From the NCBI GenBank assembly GCA_948742005.1, contig CAPYQR010000053.1:957-6311 (forward strand): a stretch of 5,355 nucleotides of DNA. The letters are read 5' to 3'. Below, in pieces: positions 1 to 5,066 of the stretch. The notes beneath the pieces were generated by a model that saw nothing but the letters and a program-made list of their open reading frames with translations, ran no database searches and was not told the DNA's origin. Position 1 is the first letter of the stretch, and every line of letters begins with the position of its first letter. This DNA comes from an uncultured bacterium (lineage in GTDB: Bacteria > Cyanobacteriota > Vampirovibrionia > Gastranaerophilales > Gastranaerophilaceae). Position numbers and translations under genes: made by a program.

Positions 1-495
1 ATAAATAGTTGTTAAATCTTGCGAAATTGAGCTTTTTCTCATTTGTTCAATAAAATCATTTGTTGGGATAAATGGAATTTGATTCTCGCCTGAAATTTCT
101 TTCAGTGAAAACCCTTTTAAATCTAACACAGCAACTCGTCCGGCTAAAGATTCGGTAACATTTTTCATCATGTGAAATTGCTGCGAACCCGTAAGCCAGT
201 ATTGTCCTCTTTTGTCGCTATTATCGACAATGATTTTAATGCAGGAAAGCAAATTTGGTGCATATTGAATTTCATCAATAATAATTGGCGGTTTATATCT
301 TTGTAAAAACAATTCCGGTTCATTTATTGCCAGTTCTCTGGCTTTGTAATCATCTAAAGTTACATAATCTCGGTTTTTATCACAATGTTTTAATAATGTG
401 CTTTTGCCTACTTGCCTTGCACCGGTAACGAGCAAAATCTTGAATTGATTGCTTAATTTTGCAACTTGTTTTTCTAATGTTCTTTGCTTATACAT
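1..495 (-). CDS. AAA_14/DUF4143-type ATP-binding protein, N-terminal part (3' end beyond window)
   Basis: This is an open frame of 165 codons from the ATG at 495-493 to the left edge, with no stop, so the C-terminus lies outside. The translation starts MYKQRTLEKQVAKL and carries a Walker A P-loop GARQVGKST (residues 25-33), then a strand-aspartate segment YVTLDD (44-49). Walker B is IIIDEIQYAP (71-80), and a sensor-like LTGSQQF (101-107) is followed by SLAGRVAVLDL (116-126). This order is the hallmark of the widespread bacterial and archaeal AAA_14 ATPases that usually end in a DUF4143 domain, typically about 380-450 residues in total. Their cellular role is not well established, so I assign none. 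An in-frame TAA lies just upstream (codon before AAT AGT CGG), so the start cannot move further up. The Shine-Dalgarno match is weak (GGA at 503-501). The gene is probably an independent accessory unit, because it has its own promoter in the gap after glgA. The family call is firm; the function is unknown. Confidence 0.88.
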   Translation of the reverse strand, partial: MYKQRTLEKQVAKLSNQFKILLVTGARQVGKSTLLKHCDKNRDYVTLDDYKARELAINEPELFLQRYKPPIIIDEIQYAPNLLSCIKIIVDNSDKRGQYWLTGSQQFHMMKNVTESLAGRVAVLDLKGFSLKEISGENQIPFIPTNDFIEQMRKSSISQDLTTIY

Positions 496-542
496 AAATT
501 TCCGACTATTTTAAGTTTATACTATATAATAGTCGAAAATTT
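496..542. repeat. 15-bp imperfect inverted repeat over the -10 box and the start region of the ATPase gene
   Basis: The arms at 496-510 (aaatttccgactatt) and 528-542 (aatagtcgaaaattt) are complementary at 14 of 15 positions around a 17-base spacer. The inner 8 bases, CGACTATT/AATAGTCG, match perfectly. On the minus strand the far arm overlaps the predicted -10 box. The near arm contains the weak Shine-Dalgarno GGA (503-501) and ends directly against the ATG. It could be a two-half-site operator for a dimeric regulator, or an RNA hairpin that blocks translation of read-through mRNA. The sequence alone does not separate these. Confidence 0.7.
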
Positions 543-554
543 GACAAAAGTCAA
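526..554 (-). promoter_or_regulatory. Predicted sigma70-type promoter of the ATPase gene
   Basis: On the minus strand TTGACT (554-549; 5 of 6 to TTGACA) is followed by a 17-base spacer and TATTAT (531-526; 5 of 6 to TATAAT). Transcription would start near 518-520, giving a leader of about 24 bases before the ATG at 495. The promoter lies wholly in the gap between glgA and the ATPase gene. It is inferred from sequence only. Confidence 0.6.
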
Positions 555-556
555 AT
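539..556 (-). terminator. Possible weak stem-loop after glgA, or small operator
   Basis: A perfect 7-bp inverted repeat, ATTTGAC and GTCAAAT, surrounds a 4-base loop. It lies 25 bases past the glgA stop on the minus strand and is followed by TTT then CG. The stem is mostly A/T and the T-run is short, so it would be a poor intrinsic terminator. It also contains the -35 box of the downstream ATPase promoter and could instead be a protein-binding site. Confidence 0.3.
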
Positions 557-580
557 CAAGCGGTAGTAAAAATAGTTACC

Positions 581-2050
581 TTAAAAATTCTTCCGATTCA
601 GCGCATCTAAATATAAAAACTTGTATTTTTTTGCTGATTCTTCCCAGGAAAATTTTGTATTTATGCAATTTTTCATCATGTTTTTAAAATCGTCTTTTCT
701 GTCATAATAAGTCCAGATTGCATTCTTGATTTCGTTTAACATCGATTGTGCGTCATATCCGAGGAATTTAAAGCCTGTTGCTTTTGAATTAGGGTATGCA
801 ATAACTGTATCATCCAAGCCGCCGACTGCACGCACAATTGGCGGTGTGCCGTATTTCATTGCTATCATTTGCGAAATTCCGCAGGGTTCAAATAAACTTG
901 GCATTAAAAATAAATCTGATGCCTTGTAAATCTTTTCACTTAAATCTGCTTTAAAATCAATCCACGCACGGATATTAGAAGAATTATTTGATGCCCAGAT
1001 GAGCATATTTTGATAACCCTCATCACCCGTTCCAAGGAAAACAAAATCAGCAGGCTGGTTCGTTAAATCAAATTTGCAAAAATCAATTAAATCCAGACCT
1101 TTTTGATAAACAAGGCGTGAAATCATTGCAATTAAAGGGCGGTTTGGATTTACAGGAAGCCCGAAAGCGCGTTGGATTTCTTCTTTAAATTTTGGTTTTT
1201 CTTTTAAATTAAAAGGTTTTGAATCATACTTTGTACCGTTTAAAATTCCGCAAAGCTTGTAGGTTTGACCTCTTAAGGTATAATCCATACCCTCTCCAAA
1301 GTCTCCGCCTAAAATTTCTTGTGCGTAGCGGGGGGATACGGTTGTAATTTTATCGGCGCAATATAGAGCACCTTTAAGCCAATTAACTCTTCCGTAATGT
1401 TCAATACAGTTATCATGGTAAACATTATCCCAGCGCATGTTTGCAAAATCTATTATTGATTTATCGCAAGAACCCTGGTAAGCAAGGTTGTGGATTGTGA
1501 AAACGGATTTTGTATTTTGATAAAATTCATCGAATTTATAGTTAGTTTTAAGATAAACAGGTAACATTGCCGTATGCCAATCGTTGGCATGGATTATATC
1601 GGGTTTAAAGTTTAATAATTTAGCATATTCTAAAACAGCTAAGCAAAAAGCAACATATCGCTGCATTTCATACATTTCATCGCACCATTTAGGATAAACC
1701 ACATTAAAACATGAATAATACTTGGGATTATCAACAAAAAAGACTTTTATTTTTGTTTTCGGTATTTCGCACATTTTTAATTTAAAAATATGTTGTGTGT
1801 GACCCATGTTGATTTTTAAATCAGAATTTTCAAGTTCAATTATTTTATATTTTTCCTGATTAATACACCCGTAAAGCGGGGTAAAAATTGCGCATTCCAC
1901 GTCTTCTTTGTCTAAATACAAAGGCAATTCCCCGACAACATCAGCCAACCCGCCGACTTTAGAATAAGGTGCTACTTCACTTGAAGCAAATAAAACCCTT
2001 AATTCATTTTTGGGTTTTGCAAGTTTTTTTGTAAATTCAGCTAAATTCAT
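581..2050 (-). CDS. glgA: Glycogen synthase (ADP-glucose-dependent, GT5 family)
   Basis: GlgA transfers glucose from ADP-glucose to the non-reducing end of a growing alpha-1,4-glucan in the cytoplasm. The 489 residues show the two GT-B Rossmann domains. In the N-terminal starch-synthase domain, SSEVAPYSKVGGLADVVGELP (23-43) carries the KXGG nucleotide-sugar motif, followed by HANDWHTAMLPVYL (154-167), TIHNLAYQG (185-193) and TTVSPRYAQEI (236-246). The C-terminal glycosyltransferase domain has SRLVYQKGLDL (311-321, with R312 and K317), LGTGDEGYQ (339-347) and PSLFEPCGISQ (384-394, with catalytic-type E388), then VGGLDDTV (409-416). An AAGGA 10 bases before the ATG supports the chosen start, which leaves about 16 residues ahead of the first beta strand. 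E. coli GlgA has 477 residues. After ILNG (269-272) the usual W-(N/S)-P-x-x-D linker is missing and about 13 residues are absent relative to E. coli. The gene follows ruvA by 28 bases, probably in one transcript. Confidence 0.96.
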   Translation of the reverse strand: MNLAEFTKKLAKPKNELRVLFASSEVAPYSKVGGLADVVGELPLYLDKEDVECAIFTPLYGCINQEKYKIIELENSDLKINMGHTQHIFKLKMCEIPKTKIKVFFVDNPKYYSCFNVVYPKWCDEMYEMQRYVAFCLAVLEYAKLLNFKPDIIHANDWHTAMLPVYLKTNYKFDEFYQNTKSVFTIHNLAYQGSCDKSIIDFANMRWDNVYHDNCIEHYGRVNWLKGALYCADKITTVSPRYAQEILGGDFGEGMDYTLRGQTYKLCGILNGTKYDSKPFNLKEKPKFKEEIQRAFGLPVNPNRPLIAMISRLVYQKGLDLIDFCKFDLTNQPADFVFLGTGDEGYQNMLIWASNNSSNIRAWIDFKADLSEKIYKASDLFLMPSLFEPCGISQMIAMKYGTPPIVRAVGGLDDTVIAYPNSKATGFKFLGYDAQSMLNEIKNAIWTYYDRKDDFKNMMKNCINTKFSWEESAKKYKFLYLDALNRKNF

Positions 2051-2060
2051 CTTATTTCTA

Positions 2061-2065
2061 TCCTT
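2061..2065 (-). promoter_or_regulatory. Ribosome-binding site of glgA
   Basis: AAGGA on the minus strand lies 10 bases before the glgA ATG, in the 28-base gap after the ruvA stop. It decides in favour of the long N-terminus, because many family members start close to the first beta strand (RVLFASSE), about 16 residues later. Confidence 0.7.
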
Positions 2066-2078
2066 AAATTTTATTATT

Positions 2079-2690
2079 TTAAAACAACGACAATATTTTC
2101 AACGCTTCTTTTAAAAGTTCCGATGGGTCATCTTTATCAAGAACACTTGCTGCGGTTTGTAAGGCTTTATTATATTCATTTGAAGTATAACCAAGAGATT
2201 GCAAGACGGCGGAAGCATTTTTGATTGATTCGGGGGAAATTTTTGTGCTTTTAACATCTGCGGCAGCAGAATTTTGCAAGGGATCAATTTTTGTCAGTTT
2301 ATCTTTAATTTCAAAAACGATTTTTTGTGCCATTTTAGCACCAACCCCTTTTGCTTTTGAAATCATTTTAACATTTTCATCCATTACAATTTCAATTAGT
2401 TCTTTTGTATCAAATTCGTCAAAAAGTGCAAAAGCAACCTTTACGCCGATTCCTGAAACAGAGGTTAGAATATCAAAAATAATTCTATCCTGTTTATTTT
2501 TAAAGCCGCAAAGGGTCATAGAATCTTCTTTGTGGATTAATTTTGTATAAATTTTAATTTTAGAATCAATTTCACCTAAAGTTTTTAAAGTTCTGGAATT
2601 AACAAGGATTTGATACCCGACTCCGTTGTTTTCAATCGTGCAATAAGGGTAATTTTTGTCGGCAAGAGTGCCTTTTATATAATCAAACAT
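2079..2690 (-). CDS. ruvA: Holliday junction branch migration complex subunit RuvA
   Basis: RuvA binds four-way DNA junctions as a tetramer and loads the RuvB helicase motor for branch migration during recombinational repair. The 203 residues match the usual family length and three-domain layout. An OB-fold (1-63) starts MFDYIKGTL and includes NNGVGYQILV and the acidic pin HKEDSMTLCGF, where E55 and D56 fall at the same numbers as in E. coli. A helix-hairpin-helix domain follows, with LTSVSGIGVKVA (75-86) and SKAKGVGAKMAQKIVFEIKDKL (111-132). A linker with SAAAD leads to the C-terminal RuvB-contacting domain (about 152-203), containing SAVLQSLGYTSNEYNKAL. AGGAG sits 8 bases before the ATG, fixing the start. 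It is the first gene of a probable ruvA-glgA transcript and diverges from ilvB. ruvB and ruvC are not in the window. No recognisable LexA box was found upstream. Confidence 0.97.
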   Translation of the reverse strand: MFDYIKGTLADKNYPYCTIENNGVGYQILVNSRTLKTLGEIDSKIKIYTKLIHKEDSMTLCGFKNKQDRIIFDILTSVSGIGVKVAFALFDEFDTKELIEIVMDENVKMISKAKGVGAKMAQKIVFEIKDKLTKIDPLQNSAAADVKSTKISPESIKNASAVLQSLGYTSNEYNKALQTAASVLDKDDPSELLKEALKILSLF

Positions 2691-2745
2691 TTGAAAAACT
2701 CCTAAAATTAATTATATTAAAAAGATTTAAAATGCGCATGTTTTG

Positions 2746-2806
2746 TTATATTAATTTACAAATTTTATCGATAGAAATTTTATTGTTATAATAATAATTA
2801 ATATAA
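2746..2806. repeat. 11-bp perfect inverted repeat flanking the divergent promoters
   Basis: TTATATTAATT (2746-2756) and AATTAATATAA (2796-2806) are exact reverse complements separated by 39 bases. The left arm overlaps a candidate ruvA -10 box. The right arm lies just after the ilvB -10 box, over the expected start of transcription. It could be a pair of regulator half-sites. The arms are entirely A/T in a roughly 85% AT spacer, so chance is a serious alternative. Confidence 0.4.
2784..2792 (+). promoter_or_regulatory. Predicted extended -10 promoter of ilvBN
   Basis: TGT followed by a perfect TATAAT (2787-2792) forms an extended -10 element. The base run 17 bases upstream, TTTATC (2764-2769), is a poor -35 box, as is common for extended -10 promoters. 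Transcription would start near 2799, leaving a leader of about 30 bases before the ilvB ATG. An AGGG at 2821-2824, 5 bases before the ATG, is the ribosome-binding site. Confidence 0.55.
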
Positions 2807-2829
2807 AAAGAATTAACAAAAGGGAAAAT

Positions 2830-4539
2830 ATGAACAAGGTAATGTATAGCGGTGCACAAATTTTATTAAAATCACTTGTAAAAGAGGGGGTTAAAGAAAT
2901 CTTCGGATATCCCGGGGGTGTTGTTTTGCCTTTATATGATGCTTTGTTTATGCAGGATGAAATCAAACATTATCTTGTCCGCCATGAACAAGCTGCGGTG
3001 CATGCGGCAGAGGGTTATGCCCGTGTTAGCGGCAAAGCAGGGGTTGCAATCGTAACCTCAGGACCCGGGGCATGTAACACAATAACGGGGCTTGCAAATG
3101 CTTATTATGATGGAACTCCTTTAATTTTAATCACAGGACAGGTTAATTCAAAACTTATCGGCGGAGATGCTTTCCAAGAAGCAGACATAGTAGGAATTAC
3201 GCGCTCTTGCTGTAAGCATAATTATCTTGTTAAAGATGTTAAAGATTTAGCGCGGATTATCAAAGAAGCGTTTTATATCGCGACAACAGGCAAAAAAGGG
3301 CCTGTTGTAATTGATATTCCTGTTGATATATTTAATGCAAAATATGAATTTAATTACCCGAAAAATATTGAACTTGTTGGATATAACCCGACATATAAAG
3401 GTCATCCTTTGCAAATTCAAAAGGCGCTTAAAACTCTTTTTGAAGCAAAAAGACCGGTAATTATTTCAGGGGGCGGTGTCGTAGCATCAAATGCACACAA
3501 TGAGCTAAAAGAGCTTGCACAAAAACTCTCAATTCCTGTTGTTCATACTTTAATGGGTTCTGGAACTTATCCTGATAATCTTGAAACAAGTCTTGGTATG
3601 ATGGGTATGCATGGGAATTATTGCGCTAATCTGACAGTTTGTAATGCTGATGTTATTTTTGCAATAGGCACAAGATTTTCAGACAGGATAACAGGATGTT
3701 TAAAACGTTTTGCGCGCGATGCACAAGTTATTCATATAGATATTGATCCTTGTTCAATTTCCAAAAACGTTAAAGCAACGATTCCGATTGTCGGGGATGT
3801 TAAAAATATTTTAGAATCAATGTTGTGTGAATTGTCAAAATCACGGCATAAAGTTGATATTTGCGCTAAAGAAAAATGGTTTAATGATATTTGCGAATGG
3901 AAGAAAAAAGTTGCAGTTGCACAAAAAACATCCGAAAAACTTAGCGCAATAACCGTTTTACAAACAATTCATGATTTTACTAAAAAAGATGAACCGATTG
4001 TTGCTACTGAAGTCGGACAACACCAAATGTGGAGCGCGCAGAATTTCAAATTTAATCACCCGAGAAAATTAATCACATCAGGCGGCTTAGGAACAATGGG
4101 ATTTGGTTTTCCTGCGGCAATGGGCGCATGTGTAGCAGGTAAATCAAAATATGTTTTAAATATCGCAGGTGACGGCTCTATACAAATGAATATACAGGAA
4201 TTAATGACCTGTGTTGATTACAAGTTTAAAGTTATTAATTGCATAATCAATAACGGGTATCTTGGAATGGTTCGTCAATGGCAGGAAAAAATTTACAACA
4301 AACATTATTCGCAAACAAAAATCTCTTCACCCGATTTTGTAAAATTAGCACAAAGTTACGGTGCGCTTGGTTTGAGGGTTGAAAAAGAAGAAGAAATTAT
4401 CCCTACACTTAAAGAGGCTATTGAATTTAGTGGGCCTGTTATGATTGATTTTGTTTGTGAAAACTTTGAAATGGTTTATCCATGGGTTTTGGCAGGTGAG
4501 CCTATAGATAAAGTATTGTTGTCGCGCGAGGAGGTTTAA
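2830..4539 (+). CDS. ilvB: Acetolactate synthase (acetohydroxyacid synthase) large, catalytic subunit
   Basis: IlvB condenses two pyruvates, or pyruvate with 2-oxobutyrate, using thiamine diphosphate. This is the first common step of valine, leucine and isoleucine synthesis. The 569 residues contain three domains. The N-terminal ThDP pyrimidine domain (about 5-170) has FGYPGG (25-30), RHEQAAVHAAEGYAR (51-65, with E53 the cofactor-activating glutamate) and GGDAFQE (111-117). A central FAD-type domain (about 195-335) has SLGMMGMHGN (254-263), GTRFSDR (280-286) and HIDIDP (302-307). The C-terminal ThDP pyrophosphate domain has SGGLGTMGFGFPAAMGA (417-433), GDGS (447-450) through NNGYLGM (474-480), and RQW with W484 at the herbicide-site tryptophan. 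FAD-site conservation plus the partner ilvN argue for a biosynthetic enzyme, not a catabolic AlsS. The start is fixed by AGGG and by homologues beginning close to SGAQ. The usual TRPxxKHN reads TRSCCKHN (124-131). Confidence 0.97.
   Translation: MNKVMYSGAQILLKSLVKEGVKEIFGYPGGVVLPLYDALFMQDEIKHYLVRHEQAAVHAAEGYARVSGKAGVAIVTSGPGACNTITGLANAYYDGTPLILITGQVNSKLIGGDAFQEADIVGITRSCCKHNYLVKDVKDLARIIKEAFYIATTGKKGPVVIDIPVDIFNAKYEFNYPKNIELVGYNPTYKGHPLQIQKALKTLFEAKRPVIISGGGVVASNAHNELKELAQKLSIPVVHTLMGSGTYPDNLETSLGMMGMHGNYCANLTVCNADVIFAIGTRFSDRITGCLKRFARDAQVIHIDIDPCSISKNVKATIPIVGDVKNILESMLCELSKSRHKVDICAKEKWFNDICEWKKKVAVAQKTSEKLSAITVLQTIHDFTKKDEPIVATEVGQHQMWSAQNFKFNHPRKLITSGGLGTMGFGFPAAMGACVAGKSKYVLNIAGDGSIQMNIQELMTCVDYKFKVINCIINNGYLGMVRQWQEKIYNKHYSQTKISSPDFVKLAQSYGALGLRVEKEEEIIPTLKEAIEFSGPVMIDFVCENFEMVYPWVLAGEPIDKVLLSREEV
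4528..4534 (+). promoter_or_regulatory. Strong ribosome-binding site of ilvN inside the end of ilvB
   Basis: GAGGAGG lies 7 bases before the ilvN ATG and is made by the last ilvB codons (GAG GAG GTT TAA). It is the strongest Shine-Dalgarno match in the window. This fits tight translational coupling of the two subunits and high ilvN initiation. Confidence 0.85.
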
Positions 4540-4541
4540 TT

Positions 4542-5066
4542 ATGTCAACAAATCATACAATTTCGGTTCTTGTTTCTAATGAAGTAGGGGTTTTGTCGCG
4601 AATTGTTGACCTTTTTTCAGGACGCGGTTACAATATCGAAAGTTTGACTGTTGCACCTACAATTGACAGTATTTATTCAAGAATAACAATAGTAACGGCA
4701 GGTGATGACGATGTAATTGAACAAATTTGCAAGCAATTAAATCGTTTAATTCCCGTTATTAAAGTTGCAAACCTTTCAATAGGCGATGCTATTGAATATG
4801 AAATCGGATTGATTAAAGTTAACATTTCCGATTCAAATCGTGCCGAATTTTTAAATATTGTTGCACAGGCAAATGCTAAAATTATGGATGTTTCAGATAA
4901 AATCTACACGGTTAAAATTGACGGATGCGAAAAAGATGTTGAAACATTCGCCGAACTTATAAGACCTTATGGAATTAAAGAATTTGTAAGATCAGGAAAA
5001 GTTGCAATAACAAAAGGGAATCAGTTTTCTAATTTCAAGAAAACAAATCAGATTCAACAAAATTAA
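4542..5066 (+). CDS. ilvN: Acetolactate synthase small, regulatory subunit
   Basis: The small subunit binds IlvB, raises its activity and confers feedback inhibition by valine. The 174 residues begin with an ACT domain (about 6-77). It holds [32 protein letters not shown], in which N13, G16, S19, N31 and A38 align with E. coli IlvH N11, G14, S17, N29 and A36. G14, N29 and A36 are positions where changes relieve valine inhibition in E. coli, so the valine site looks intact (inferred). The second, C-terminal domain (about 85-160) has [22 protein letters not shown] and [15 protein letters not shown]. The total is slightly longer than the common 160-165, owing to a polar Lys/Asn/Gln-rich tail after residue 160. 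It follows ilvB by 2 bases behind a strong GAGGAGG. The next gene on the strand is not ilvC. Instead panD converges, and the two stop codons overlap in a TTAA at 5063-5066. The symbol ilvH is equally usable. Confidence 0.96.
   Translation: MSTNHTISVLVSNEVGVLSRIVDLFSGRGYNIESLTVAPTIDSIYSRITIVTAGDDDVIEQICKQLNRLIPVIKVANLSIGDAIEYEIGLIKVNISDSNRAEFLNIVAQANAKIMDVSDKIYTVKIDGCEKDVETFAELIRPYGIKEFVRSGKVAITKGNQFSNFKKTNQIQQN

Larger units (their letters stand above)
2691..2829. promoter_or_regulatory. Divergent ruvA/ilvB promoter region
   Basis: This 139-base spacer has only 21 G/C bases, five of which sit in the decamer 2731-2740 around the palindrome ATGCGCAT (2732-2739). It must hold both promoters. 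For ruvA (minus) there are two -10-like boxes, TATAAC at 2750-2745 and TATAAT at 2716-2711, but neither has a convincing -35 box. The second would leave a leader of only about 14 bases. Other structure: a second palindrome TATCGATA (2766-2773), direct repeats AAATTTTAT at 2760-2768 and 2775-2783, and TTATATTAA at 2712-2720 and 2746-2754. In DNA this AT-rich, such short repeats can arise by chance. I see no riboswitch, T-box or leader peptide. Confidence 0.6.

Noticed and set aside
562..580. A GGTA...TACC stem right after the glgA stop as a terminator
   Set aside because: Only 4 pairs form before mismatches, so it is too weak to claim.
484..687. A 67-codon plus-strand frame across the ATPase/glgA gap
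   Set aside because: It overlaps the ATPase start and the glgA 3' end on the other strand, covers the inverted repeats, and has no ribosome-binding site or recognisable domain.
726..929. A 67-codon plus-strand frame inside glgA
   Set aside because: It is an antisense shadow of conserved glgA motifs, with no independent support.
2221..2550. A 109-codon plus-strand frame
   Set aside because: It is entirely antisense to ruvA, whose motifs and length are fully convincing. It resembles no known protein.
2691..2829. A LexA/SOS box for ruvA
   Set aside because: ruvA is SOS-controlled in some bacteria, but I found no CTGT-N8-ACAG, GAAC-N4-GTTC or similar cyanobacterial-type palindrome in the spacer.
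2751..2966. A 71-residue minus-strand reading frame with a hydrophobic C-terminus, reaching into the ruvA/ilvB spacer
   Set aside because: It lies antisense to the start of ilvB, and its hydrophobic stretch (Ile/Leu/Phe runs) comes from translating the A/T-only spacer. No good ribosome-binding site or family resemblance supports it.
5024..5044. A hairpin, GTTTTCT-7-AGAAAAC, near the end of ilvN, considered as a bidirectional terminator
   Set aside because: The stem is A/T-rich and lies within the ilvN coding sequence, and neither strand has a T-run directly after it. It is probably chance.
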